Assembly: GCA_009663185.1 (NCBI GenBank)
Contig: VJZX01000002.1
Location: 145,587 to 179,018 of the forward strand
DNA length: 33,432 bases
From: Isoptericola halalbus
Lineage (GTDB): Bacteria; Actinomycetota; Actinomycetes; Actinomycetales; Cellulomonadaceae
Direction: 5' to 3'
The notes below the pieces were generated by a model. The model did not search any database and had not been told where the DNA came from. It saw nothing but the letters and a program-made list of their open reading frames with translations. Shown piece after piece: positions 1 through 8,230 of this stretch. Numbering within the stretch: position 1 is the first letter of the stretch; each line of letters starts with the position of its first letter. A program made the position numbers and the translations under genes.

Positions 1-2
1 GC

Positions 3-380
3 AACCGCGAGATCGCCGAGGCCGCGCTCCGGCCGTGGAAGCCGGTGTTCATCCACGGCGACCTACAGATCACCCACGTGTTCATCGATGGCGACGAGGT
101 CACCGGCGTCATCGACTGGTCCGAGGCCGCCCCCGGCGACGCCATGTTCGACCTCGCCACCTTGACGCTGGGGCACGAGGAACGCCTGGACGACCTGCTT
201 GCCGGCTACGGCGCGGACGCGGACCGGGACGTGATCCGCGCCTGGTGGTCACTGCGGAGCCTGGTGGCATCGCGCTGGCTGATCGAGCACGGCTTCGACC
301 CGGACGCGCCGGGGTGCGAGTTCGACGTGCTCAGATCCTGGATGCAGGAACCTAGCACTACAGCCGTAGATCGACGCTGA
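3..380 (+). CDS. APH-family phosphotransferase, C-terminal part (5' cut by window edge)
   Basis: The frame is open from the first bases of the window and ends in TGA, so only the last ~125 residues are seen. The visible part carries the aminoglycoside-phosphotransferase/choline-kinase catalytic signature: a Brenner-type HGDLQITHVF loop (catalytic Asp; the usual Asn is replaced by His) followed about 20 residues later by GVIDWSEAAPGD, whose Asp would bind magnesium. Members transfer a phosphate from ATP or GTP to small molecules such as antibiotics; the substrate cannot be told from this piece. The last ~10 residues run into DNA that reads as a conjugation ATPase in another frame, so the true C-terminus may have been replaced at a recombination joint near position 350-400. 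Confidence 0.7.
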   Translation, partial: NREIAEAALRPWKPVFIHGDLQITHVFIDGDEVTGVIDWSEAAPGDAMFDLATLTLGHEERLDDLLAGYGADADRDVIRAWWSLRSLVASRWLIEHGFDPDAPGCEFDVLRSWMQEPSTTAVDRR

Positions 381-382
381 CC

Positions 383-1189
383 TGCAGTGATGGTGGATGT
401 GGGGCGGCCACCGCCGACGAGTTCGAGCGCACCGTGCTGGACCGAGCGGTCGAGCAGATCGGCGCCGGTGCCGTTCCTGCAACCATCGAGGCCGTCGTTG
501 ACTGGCTCGCCAATCCGCCCGAGTCGGTGATGGCCGAGCTCGGGGAGGCCGGGGCCGAAGCGCCGACCGCGCTCCGCCTCGTGCTGGGCCGACCGGTCCG
601 CGGCCCGCTCGCCGGCATGTTCCACACCGCCTCGACCGTCGCCCTGGACCCGACGGCGCCGATCACCGTCATAGACACCTCCGCCATCGTCGGTGCCGCA
701 CCCGAACTACGGGCGATCGCCCAGGCCGCAACGTCGGCGTGGATCGACGCCACGCTGCGCTCCGGGGATGGCCGCTGGCGGTGCGTGGTGTCCGAGGAAG
801 GCTGGGACGAGCTGCGCAACCGTGCCCAGGCTCAGGCGATGGACGGGCGGCTGCGCATGACGAGCCAGTGGCGCTGCTCCAACTGGCTGATCTTCCACGA
901 GCTCGCCGACATCACCCAGTTCGGCGAGGCAGGCTCGGCTCACCGCAACCAGGTCAAGGGCATCATCACCAAGTCGCCGATCAAGATCCTCTACACGCAG
1001 TCCGCCGCCTCGATGGCGCTGCTCGACGAGATCGTGTGCCCTACCCAGGCCGAGGCAGACCTGCTCACCCGCCTGCCCCAAGGCGTCGGCATCTGGCACA
1101 TCGGCGAGTCGACCCCGGTCCTCGTCACCCCGGTCGCCGGCCCGACCGCCTACGCCCTCATCAACACCAGCGCCGGACGCGAGGGCTAA
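383..1189 (+). pseudogene. VirB4/TraC-like conjugation ATPase, C-terminal fragment (SCO6880-like)
   Basis: The translation resembles the C-terminal half of actinobacterial type IV secretion ATPases: a helical stretch (TADEFERTVLDRAVEQI), a GPLAGMFHTASTVALD segment, then a Walker-B-like RCVVSEEGWDEL at about residues 110-121 counted from the GTG at 434, and a C-terminal SQWRCSNWLIFHELADITQF / IVCPTQAEADLL region typical of this family. The P-loop half is missing. The frame is open back to a TAG at 353-355, and homology seems to begin near 395, directly behind the phosphotransferase frame. GTG at 434 could start a 251-residue product but has no ribosome binding site. I read it as a decapitated remnant of an integrative conjugative element. 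Confidence 0.65.
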
Positions 1190-1274
1190 GCCCCGGTGTA
1201 TGGCTCGTGGGACGCGATCAAGCGACCCCAGGTGCGATCCCATCCGAGGTGAATCGTTGTAGGTTTGCTCGCCG

Positions 1275-2022
1275 TCACTCGGATCGTCGCAGATCTGAGC
1301 CGTGCTTGAACTTGAGCTCCCCGTCCGACTTGATGTCGAACGCGAAGTTGCCTCCCACCGACTTCATCGTTCCGACCTGCGCGCCGTTCCAGAGAACCTT
1401 CAGCGTGGGGTTGTTGATGAACCCGCTTTGACTCGAACCGTGAATCTCGACACGGCCCGGAACTCCTGGCCTCACCGCAGGTGTCGGCGACCGGAAGTGA
1501 GCCCTGATCTCCGCAACTTGGCGCCGGAGGTGGTCACTGGCGCGCTCGCTGGCCCGGGCCCATCCGCGTTCCGCGTCCTGGAAGTCCTGGCTCCCGAGTT
1601 TGAGTCTCAGTGCTTCGAGCCGCTCGCGAGCGGGCGGGTACTGGAGAGTCTCGGCCTGTCGATAGAAGTGGATCGCCTGACCGAGGTGGTTCACATAGCC
1701 CCAAATCCTGTAGTCAGGGCTCGTGCCCGTTCGTCGCTCGATGAAGCCCTTGAACTCCGCTTCGGCGCCTATGAAGACCAAGGCCGCTGAGTCCTGCTTC
1801 CCGCCCTGCGGGTCGTACTTGCCGTCGGCACCGTGCAGCCCCCTTTGCTTGATGGACTTGCGCGGCCGCCGAGATGCCGGTCCGCGGGTCGTAGGCTTCA
1901 CCTGGATGCAGGACCTCCAGGTGCTCGGTTCCTGACGCGACGCGGAGCAACTCGATCCCTTCCGTGTAGTCGCCGCGCGTTAGCTTCGCGAATCCCTCGT
2001 CGAAGAGTTGAGGAGTATCCAC
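1275..2022 (-). pseudogene. Unknown protein with one frameshift, possible TPR-like N-terminus
   Basis: Two overlapping minus-strand frames join into one sensible protein of about 245 residues if one base is removed near position 1864. The N-terminal part (from GTG 2022-2020: VDTPQLFDEGFAKLTRGDY) looks like a helical repeat; the second frame continues with RKSIKQRGLHGADGKYDPQG. The C-terminus (VGTMKSVGGNFAFDIKSDGE) looks like a small beta-rich domain. I do not recognise the family and assign no function. The proposed start is only 28 bp from the divergent regulator start at 2051, too little for two ordinary promoters, so the N-terminus may have been lost at a joint. The frameshift is either real decay or a sequencing error. 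Confidence 0.45.
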
Positions 2023-2050
2023 GTCGCGCGCCGCGGTGCAAGGATTAACC

Positions 2051-4279
2051 GTGCTACCGCAGGTGCCGACGAGTTTCGTCGGCCGAGAGGCTGAGCTGGC
2101 CGAGGCGCAACGCCTGCTGGCCAGGTCCCGTCTCGTCACCATCACGGGGCCGGGCGGTGTGGGCAAGACTCGCCTTTCGATCGAGCTGGCGCACCGGGTG
2201 GCCAAGGAATATGCCGACGGTGTCGTGTTCGTGCCCTTGGCAGCGGTCCGCGACCCTGGTCTGGTACCTGTGGAGGTCGCGGGTGCGATGGGGCTGCAGG
2301 ACTCTCGTGAGACGCCGATCCTGGATCACCTGACGGCGAACCTTGCGCGCCGGGAGATCCTGCTCGTCATCGACAACATGGAGCAGGTCCTCGATGCTGG
2401 CGAGTTCGTGGCCGATCTCCTTGCCGCGACAGACAGTGTGCGCGTCCTGGTGACGAGTCGTGCCCCACTGCACGTCTCGTGGGAGCAGGAGCTGCCCGTG
2501 CCGCCCCTCTCCGAGGCCGTGCAGCTGTTCGCGGCTCGGGCGGCTGCCATCGTGCCCGGTTTCGCCCTGACCGACGGGAACGCTGCGACGATCGGCGGCA
2601 TCACTCGGCGGCTCGACGGCCTGCCGCTGGCGATTGAGCTCGCCGCGGCGCGGGTTCGCGTGCTGCCGCCGGAGGCGATACTCGAGCGCCTCGACGACTC
2701 ACTGGTGCTGCTGGTGAGCAACAACCGAGATGCCCCGGCCCGCCAGCGCACCCTGCGCGCCACGATCGCCTGGAGCTACGAGCTGCTGGGCGAGGCGGCT
2801 CGCAGGACGTTTGCCGTCTGCTCGGTCTTCCGGGGCGGCATCGAGCTCATGGTGCTGGAGAAGGTGTGCGCAGGTGTTGGTATCGATGGCCCGACGCTCG
2901 ATGCGGTGACCGAGCTGGTTGACCACAGCTTGCTTCGACGGGCGGATGGCGAGACTGCCCGGTTCACGATGCTGGAGACCGTTCGCGAGTTCGCGGCGGA
3001 GCAGCTCACGACCGAGCGGGAGCTGCTGGCGATCCGCGACGCGCACGCCGAGGTCTTCTGGCGCATGGTCGAGCCCCTGGCGCGGCCCCCGGCCACGCCG
3101 GACCTGGCCGGTCTTGACCTGCTCGAAGCCGAGCACGACAACCTCCGCGCCGTTCTCGACCACTACTCGTCCACGCAGCCTGGCCGAGCTCTGCAGATGG
3201 CGGTCCGGCTGACCGGCTTCTGGTCGATCCGCGGGTACTTCTCCGAGGGCCGGAAGCGGCTGTCGACCTTGCGCGGGATCGAGGCGGACCACCCTGAAGT
3301 GGCCGACGCCCTGACCTGCGAGGCATGGCTCGCCATCGACCAAGGCGATCGGGAGGCCGCGCTCCCGCTGGTTGACGAGGCTGTGGATCGTGCTCGGGCG
3401 GCGGGCGACTCCGTGCGGGAAGCTCAAGCACTGCTCTGCCGTGGCCGTGGCCGGTTGGTCATCGGCGACCCGACGGGGGGTGGCGAGGACATCGAGCGCT
3501 CCCTCGAGCTCAGGGAGGCCTCCGGCGACCGCGCCGGCCTCGCCGGGGCTCTGTGGTTGGGCGGCGCCAACGCACACTTCACCGGCGACCTCGGGCTCGC
3601 TAGTCGTCGGCTGGAGCGCTGCGCGATGGTGGCCACCGAGGTCGGACACCCGGTGACGGCCGCCCGAGCGCGATACCTCCTCGGGGCGGTGCGCATGGAC
3701 CAGGGGGACCTGAGCGGTGCCGAACGGGAGCTCGCGGTCGGCGTGCCGGCGACCGCTGCGTTGGGCGACAGGTTCGGGATCCCGATCGCGCTCAGCTTCC
3801 TCGCGGGACTCGCGGCGCTGCGCCATCGACCCCGATCGGCACTCAGGTTGGCCGGCGCCGCATCAGCGCACGAGGCGGCCGACCAGACCAACCGGCCACA
3901 GTTCGTGTGGACGCTCCTCGACCGATGGCTCGCAGCAGTGCTCGACGAGGTCGGTGCGGCGGCAGGCCGCCTGCGGGCCGAAGGCCGAGGCATGCCGATG
4001 GACGAGCTCATCACCGCTGGACTCGATCCAAACCCGGAAGACCCCTGGCATGTCGTCACGGCTCCCCCGCTCACCGAGCGGGAGCGCGAGATCGCCGTAC
4101 TCGTAGCCAGCGGGCTGACCAACCGCCAGATCGCCGAGCAGCTCTTCCTCTCGGTCCGCACCGTGGAGACCCACGTCGGCCGCGTGCTCACCAAGCTGGG
4201 CTTCACCAGGCGGGGCCAGCTCACCGCATGGGCGCATCGCGAAGGCTGGATGGCGAACGTACGTGGTGAAAGTCAGTAG
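2051..4279 (+). CDS. NB-ARC/LuxR-type transcriptional regulator (STAND ATPase)
   Basis: A 742-residue cytoplasmic regulator. It opens with the family hallmark PTSFVGREAEL, then a Walker A GPGGVGKT (~33-40) and Walker B LLVIDN (~104-109), a GLPLAIELAAARVRVLP segment typical of NB-ARC ATPases, a helical TPR-like middle (~340-640), and a C-terminal LuxR helix-turn-helix (LTEREREIAVLVASGLTNRQ ... VRTVETHVGRVLTKLG, ~675-735). Such proteins bind a ligand or partner through the helical region and switch by ATP binding. I chose GTG 2051 because AAGGA at 2040-2044 sits 6 nt upstream; the in-frame GTG at 2036 has no such site. It is followed 44 bp later by a flavin monooxygenase on the same strand, which is a likely target or partner. 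The trigger is unknown. Confidence 0.9.
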   Translation: MLPQVPTSFVGREAELAEAQRLLARSRLVTITGPGGVGKTRLSIELAHRVAKEYADGVVFVPLAAVRDPGLVPVEVAGAMGLQDSRETPILDHLTANLARREILLVIDNMEQVLDAGEFVADLLAATDSVRVLVTSRAPLHVSWEQELPVPPLSEAVQLFAARAAAIVPGFALTDGNAATIGGITRRLDGLPLAIELAAARVRVLPPEAILERLDDSLVLLVSNNRDAPARQRTLRATIAWSYELLGEAARRTFAVCSVFRGGIELMVLEKVCAGVGIDGPTLDAVTELVDHSLLRRADGETARFTMLETVREFAAEQLTTERELLAIRDAHAEVFWRMVEPLARPPATPDLAGLDLLEAEHDNLRAVLDHYSSTQPGRALQMAVRLTGFWSIRGYFSEGRKRLSTLRGIEADHPEVADALTCEAWLAIDQGDREAALPLVDEAVDRARAAGDSVREAQALLCRGRGRLVIGDPTGGGEDIERSLELREASGDRAGLAGALWLGGANAHFTGDLGLASRRLERCAMVATEVGHPVTAARARYLLGAVRMDQGDLSGAERELAVGVPATAALGDRFGIPIALSFLAGLAALRHRPRSALRLAGAASAHEAADQTNRPQFVWTLLDRWLAAVLDEVGAAAGRLRAEGRGMPMDELITAGLDPNPEDPWHVVTAPPLTEREREIAVLVASGLTNRQIAEQLFLSVRTVETHVGRVLTKLGFTRRGQLTAWAHREGWMANVRGESQ

Positions 4280-4323
4280 TTCCACCGACGCTCAGGCCGA
4301 CGCGTGAGCCGCAGAGTCGATAC

Positions 4324-5694
4324 ATGGACACCACGGATTGTGACGTACTCGTCGTCGGTGCCGGCCCAACAGGGCTGACCCTCGCCATCCAGCTGCTCTC
4401 TCGCGGAGTGCGGACGCGCCTCATCGACCAGGACCCCGGACTGCCGAAGCTCAGCCGGGCCATAGGGATCCAGCCACGCACCATGGAGACCCTCGACATG
4501 ATGGGCGTTGCTGACCGCCTCCTCGAGACCGGGCACCGCGTTCTTCAGGTCTGCGTGTACGTGGGCCGCCGACAGCAGCTTGGCATCGACATCACTCGAG
4601 CCGACTCCGAGTACGCGTTCATGCTGCACATACCCCAGCACCTGACCGAGGACGTGCTGCGGGCGCGACTGAGGGAGCTCGGCGGCAAGGTGGAGTCGGG
4701 CGTCGAGCTGGCCGGTTTCACGCAGGACCCCGCTTCGGTCACCACCACACTGCGGGGCACCGACGGCCGTGAAGAGCGACTCACGACTTCCTACCTGGCG
4801 GGCTGCGACGGATCGCACAGCATGGTGCGCAAGGTGCTCGGCGTCTCCTTCGAGGGCCAGCCGTACCCCTTCGACTGGTTGCTCGCCGACACCGAGCTTG
4901 ACGGCGCCGGAAGCAGTGACGAGGTCCACGTGTATCTCCGTGCCGGTGGGCCGCCACTCGCCCTCATCCCGATCGACGGTCGCCTCTGGCGGGTGTCCGT
5001 CCCAGTGCCTGGCGAGCGCGGTGGTCATCAGCCGACGCTGGAGGAGATCCAGCGACTCGTCGATGCACGAGGGCCAGGTGGCATCACGCTTCGCAATCCG
5101 GAGACCCTCACGTGCTTCCGGTGCCAGGTCCGCTCGACGAGGGCGTATCGGACCGGCCGCGTCTTCCTCGCCGGCGATGCTGTCCACATTCATGCCCCGG
5201 CCGGTGCCCAAGGCATGAACCTCGGCATCAACGACGCCGCGAATCTCGGCTGGAAGCTCGCGCACGTCATCGCGGGCAAGGCACCCGACCAGCTTCTCGA
5301 CAGCTACGGCCCGGAGCGCGAGACTGCCGCCCAGCAGGTGATGGCCATGACGGACACCATGGTCCGCTTCGCCACGGAGGTCGCGCCGATCGAGCGCGTG
5401 CTGAGAAGGGCGACGCTGCCCCTCCTACGCGCACCGCGGGTGCGCCAGCGCATGGCCGATCGGCTGGCGCAGCTGACCATCTCCTACGCGGACAGTGCCA
5501 TCACGCGGCCGGGGAGCGTGCGGGGCCTGCCAGAACCGGGCGCACGGATGCCGAACATCCGTCTGAAGGATGGCCGTACGCTCCGCGAGACGCTCCGCGA
5601 CGGTGACTACGTCGTGGTCGGGCGAGAGGACGGGCTGCGCGGACAGGTGCTCGTCCGCCCCGACGGCTACGTCGCCTCGGTCACCGCGAGCTAG
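4324..5694 (+). CDS. FAD-dependent aromatic-type monooxygenase (PheA/TfdB family)
   Basis: A 456-residue class A flavoprotein monooxygenase. All three diagnostic motifs are present: the Rossmann GAGPTG at residues 12-17, the CDGSH motif at 161-165 (FAD/NAD(P)H dual-binding region), and LAGDAVHIHAPAGAQGMNLG from about 282 that contacts the FAD ribityl chain. The C-terminus (VLVRPDGYVAS) has the usual ending of the phenol hydroxylase/PgaE-like group, with a short thioredoxin-like tail. These enzymes hydroxylate aromatic or polyketide substrates, or inactivate antibiotics such as rifampicin or tetracycline; the sequence alone does not decide which. No strong ribosome binding site precedes ATG 4324. 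It probably shares a transcript with the upstream LuxR-type regulator. Confidence 0.9.
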   Translation: MDTTDCDVLVVGAGPTGLTLAIQLLSRGVRTRLIDQDPGLPKLSRAIGIQPRTMETLDMMGVADRLLETGHRVLQVCVYVGRRQQLGIDITRADSEYAFMLHIPQHLTEDVLRARLRELGGKVESGVELAGFTQDPASVTTTLRGTDGREERLTTSYLAGCDGSHSMVRKVLGVSFEGQPYPFDWLLADTELDGAGSSDEVHVYLRAGGPPLALIPIDGRLWRVSVPVPGERGGHQPTLEEIQRLVDARGPGGITLRNPETLTCFRCQVRSTRAYRTGRVFLAGDAVHIHAPAGAQGMNLGINDAANLGWKLAHVIAGKAPDQLLDSYGPERETAAQQVMAMTDTMVRFATEVAPIERVLRRATLPLLRAPRVRQRMADRLAQLTISYADSAITRPGSVRGLPEPGARMPNIRLKDGRTLRETLRDGDYVVVGREDGLRGQVLVRPDGYVASVTAS

Positions 5695-6002
5695 ATGTTG
5701 ACGGCCCGGGCTCGCTCGACGAAACTCCCTCCCGTCCGGCACTGCACTGCCACCCTCTCACGCGATGTATCACGGCTGTCTTGGGATAACGGCCGTCGGC
5801 GGTACCGATCTCGAAGAGGTCGATCATGAGGAAGAGCGGGTAGCTGGGCGCTTCGCCGAAAGATTCAGTCGGAGACGCTCACCGCCGCACCCTCGTTCGG
5901 TTCAGACCAGCCATGCTGTGAGTTCCTCTCGGGTCTTGATTCAAGTTCTCGATGCCAGCGCATGTTGCCAGATCTCGTCCGATCTCGGTCCGGCGCGCTT
6001 GG
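5695..6002. other. Gene-poor stretch after the monooxygenase
   Basis: About 300 bases with no credible coding frame, no clear terminator hairpin and no repeat that I could find. It leads into decayed minus-strand fragments. Confidence 0.5.
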
Positions 6003-6237
6003 CTAATCGCTTGGAGCTGTCGCCTCAGAACCGAGATCGGGAGGCAAGGCCGCGATTCTGTCGATGATCGCCGCGAGCAGGGATGCTTCTTGTTCGAGAC
6101 TCCCATTGCTTCAGCCAGCGCGATCGATCGGACGTCAGGCTGGGGCTCCGGCAGTGTGCCTACTTCGTCGATGATCGCCGCGAGCTTCGTAGTGTCCGCC
6201 TCCGAAAACCCGAATCTCGCAGCCATTGCCGACATTG
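6003..6237 (-). pseudogene. Fragment of an unknown protein with a repeated LAAIID motif, one frameshift
   Basis: Reading the minus strand from 6237 gives MSAMAARFGFSEADTTKLAA, then IIDEVGTLPEPQPDVRSIAL. A one-base shift near 6103 restores EQEASLLAAIIDRIAALPPD, which ends at TAG (6005-6003). The two LAAIID..(x)LP segments are about 35 residues apart and look like a tandem repeat of one unit, which argues that this was a real protein. I do not know the family. The fragment touches the broken end of an IS21 transposase gene at about 6238, so its N-terminus may have been cut off by the insertion. Confidence 0.35.
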
Positions 6238-6516
6238 GTGCTCATCGAGGAGCCGGTCGAAGATCCGCTTCGCGGTGTGCCGCTGCTTGCGGGGAGCGTC
6301 CAGGTCCGATCGCAGCCAGTCGTCGATCGCATCTCGGTACTGATCGAGTCGCGAACCCCGCTTAGGGAGTGGCTTCCTCTCCTTCGGCCAGGCAGACTCC
6401 AGCGCCGCGGCCACCGTCCGATAGCCGACGCCGTGCTTGCGTTGCAGCGCGCGGTTCGAGAGACCAGCGCGGGCATCACGCCGGATCGCGGCGTACAACT
6501 CGACTCGTGAGTCCAC
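6238..6516 (-). pseudogene. istA: IS21 transposase IstA, N-terminal fragment
   Basis: From GTG 6516-6514 the product begins VDSRVELYAAIRRDARAGLS and continues NRALQRKHGVGYRTVAAALE, the N-terminal helix-turn-helix of IstA, followed by KPLPKRGSRLDQYRDAIDDW and TAKRIFDRLLDEH. Homology stops at the DEH, where the frame runs into unrelated DNA. The DDE catalytic domain is missing. A GGAGA lies just upstream of the GTG. Confidence 0.7.
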
Positions 6517-6634
6517 GGATCTCCGCCGAGCGCCGGCGGCCGCTGGGGCGGCAGTTCCAAGGCTCGGCGATCGGTCGACGCCGTACACGCATCGTCGCCC
6601 AAGCGCGGGGCACCGTCAAGCACATCCACCGCCG

Positions 6635-6705
6635 GGCACCAGTCTGCCAAGCACCTCCGGGTACCAAGTGTGCCAAGCACCGTGGTGTCAACGCTGGCCA
6701 ACACT
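6635..6705 (-). repeat. Three direct repeats at the IS21 end
   Basis: On the plus strand the units are GGCACCAGTCTGCCAAGCAC (6635 on), GGTACCAAGTGTGCCAAGCA (6660 on) and GGTGTCAACGCTGGCCAACA (6684 on), spaced about 24-25 bp. The shared core is GG(T/C)..C.A..(C/G)T(G)GCCAA(G/C)CAC. This arrangement fits the transposase-binding repeats of IS21-family ends. Confidence 0.55.
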
Positions 6706-6763
6706 GAATACCGCGCCCAACGACCTGTGTCGGATCCCGCCCACATATGACGTTGCGTCTTAC

Positions 6764-6920
6764 CTACGAAGCCACGTCGCTGAGTTGGAGAACATCCGGC
6801 AGCTCTCTGACCTCGATTTCCTCGAAGGTGCTGTAGTCGAGGGCTTGAAGTCGGCCGTTGTCGACCCAGAGTTCGAGGGCGCCGAGCGGAACGCCGTCGG
6901 CGACGACGTCGAGCGTGGGC
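6764..6920 (-). pseudogene. C-terminal scrap of an unknown protein
   Basis: The minus strand reads PTLDVVADGVPLGALELWVD then LQALDYSTFEEIEVRELPDV and stops at TAG 6766-6764. The pattern (beta strands, an ALDYS core, acidic tail) resembles the C-terminus of small actinobacterial hypothetical proteins. Upstream it runs directly into a plus-strand gene fragment, so it is cut at a joint near 6920. No function is assigned. Confidence 0.35.
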
Positions 6921-7774
6921 TTCGGCGCTCGGCTGCTTGCGCTGCAGGACCCGGACGGGCAGTCGGCCGGCGGGGCGTTCTTCCCCGCCGGGTTCGACTT
7001 CGACGGCCCCGAGGCGCAGGTCGGCCAGCCCTGGACGGCGACGACGTGGAGCCTCAACTCGCTGCGCGAGTGGGGCCTTGACGCGGCCGTCCTCGGCGAC
7101 ACCGCCGTCCGTCTCGACGCGAACAGCCGGCTCGACGCGAACAGCCGGTGGGAGTACGACGATCTGCCGTACTGGGGCGGCGAGGTGGACTGCTGCATCA
7201 ACTCGTGGACCCTGTCCAACGGCCTGTGGCTCGGAGCCGACCTCGACGGCATCGTGGACTGGTTCCTCGCCCACCGCCTGCCCGACGGCGGGTGGAACTG
7301 CGAATGGGTCGACGGATCCACCCGGTCCTCGTTCGCCTCGACCCTCAACGTGCTCAAGGGCCTGCTCGACTACGAGCGGACCACCGGCGACACCGAGCGC
7401 GTCCGCGAGGCGCGACGCGGCGGCGAGGAGTGCTGAGGCGCGGGCTGTACCGGAGGCTGTCGACCGGCGAGCCCTTCGCGCCCTGGGCGGCGCACTTCGC
7501 ATACCCGTTCCGCGCGTTCTACAGCATCCTCAACGCGGCAGACTACTTCCGCGCCGCGTCTCTCCACGACGACACGCCGCCCGACGAGGGAATGGCGGAC
7601 GCCATCGAGAAGATCCGTGCCGCGCGACGGCCCGACGGAACCTGGGTCCAGGAACGTCGGCACGCGGGCCGGGTCTGGTTCGAGGTCGACGTCCCGGCCG
7701 GCGAACCGTCGACGTGGCTAACCTTCTACGCAACGCGTGTGCTCGAGTGGTGGGACTCCCGAGCCGCCCGGTAG
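6921..7774 (+). pseudogene. Squalene-cyclase-like (terpenoid cyclase fold) protein, headless and frameshifted
   Basis: The piece begins at GARLLALQDPDGQSAGG in mid-gene and follows the pattern of actinobacterial squalene-cyclase-like hypothetical proteins: PWTATTWSLNSLREWGLDAA, YDDLPYWGGEVDCCINSWTL, HRLPDGGWNCEWVDGSTRSS. The frame breaks at a TGA at 7434-7436; a one-base shift near 7430 continues it as LRRGLYRRLSTGEPFAPWAA and then RVWFEVDVPAGEPSTWLTFY to TAG/stop at 7774. The repeated QDPDG/LPDGGW/RPDGTW motifs mark alpha/alpha-barrel repeats. The N-terminal third and the start are missing. An 18-bp tandem duplication (7113-7148) doubles the residues LDANSR. Not functional as it stands. Confidence 0.7.
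7113..7148 (+). repeat. 18-bp perfect tandem duplication
   Basis: CTCGACGCGAACAGCCGG occurs twice back to back and adds LDANSR a second time without shifting the frame. It lies in the squalene-cyclase-like pseudogene and looks like replication slippage. Confidence 0.85.
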
Positions 7775-8009
7775 CCACCGTTTCCCCACGACGCCACCGG
7801 GGAAGCGGCTGGCCGGTTCAGCGGCGGGCCGGGCCCGCCAGTGCCGCGGCGACGGCGCCGCAGCAGGTAGTCGCTGGCCTGTCGATCGACGGTGAACTGC
7901 GCATCGTCTGGCTCGTGCCCCCGGCGGCGGAGTACACGGGCGCCCGGGACCCTCGTGCGGCATGTAGGCAGTGCAGACGTGCGTGACCGGACCCGACCGT
8001 GATGCTCAG
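7775..8009. other. Short degraded stretch
   Basis: No intact frame. It is probably the decayed continuation of the Nudix-like scrap on the minus strand, but all three frames are interrupted or lack recognisable motifs. Confidence 0.35.
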
Positions 8010-8195
8010 CTCCTCAGCCATCTCCCGCCGGATCGCGGTCTCGGGGTCGTCGTCGTCCAGCAGGCCTGCGGCAGTGTCGATGTGGCGGTAGCCGAGCTCG
8101 AGCGCCTGCTCGACCAGGGCTGCGTCTGCTCGGGCGGTACCTGGAACACCCCCGGGCCGATCTGCGGTACGACGGTGCCATGGCGCAGGCTGGGG
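8010..8195 (-). pseudogene. Aldo/keto reductase N-terminus joined to a Nudix box
   Basis: On the minus strand, RHGTVVPQIGPGVFQVPPEQ followed (after a one-base shift near 8126) by ALVEQALELGYRHIDTAAG is the N-terminus of an aldo/keto reductase, including the catalytic-site Asp of the HIDTA motif. It then passes without a break into GLLDDDDPETAIRREMAEEL, which matches the Nudix hydrolase box (GX5EX7REUXEE) of ADP-ribose pyrophosphatase-like proteins. Neither gene is complete. The shared AAGL at the joint may have served as a short homology for recombination. Confidence 0.5.
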
Positions 8196-8206
8196 CTCCG
8201 GCTCAG

Positions 8207-8230
8207 GGAGCCGGTCACTGGACCGGCTCC
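8207..8230 (-). terminator. GC-rich hairpin over the GH39 stop codon
   Basis: A perfect 10-bp stem (GGAGCCGGTC / GACCGGCTCC) with a 4-nt loop overlaps the GH39 stop codon at 8215-8217. There is no run of T after it, so it would be an atypical, U-less terminator or an mRNA 3' end stabiliser. Confidence 0.35.

Larger units (their letters stand above)
6238..6707 (-). mobile_element. IS21-family insertion sequence remnant (one end plus head of istA)
   Basis: The element end lies near 6707 and the istA reading frame runs leftward. Between the end and the gene are three similar ~22-bp direct repeats (6635-6655, 6660-6681, 6684-6705), the multiple terminal repeats expected for IS21 elements, where they serve as transposase binding sites. 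Only the first ~90 codons of istA survive; the rest of istA, all of istB and the other end are absent, so it cannot transpose. Confidence 0.6.

Noticed and set aside
1302-1790. Plus-strand 162-codon frame
   Set aside because: The minus strand reads as a better protein with a coherent C-terminal domain; the plus frame has no family likeness.
6135-7502. Minus-strand frame of 455 codons
   Set aside because: It joins IS21 end DNA, a scrap gene and antisense of the squalene-cyclase-like gene; no consistent protein.
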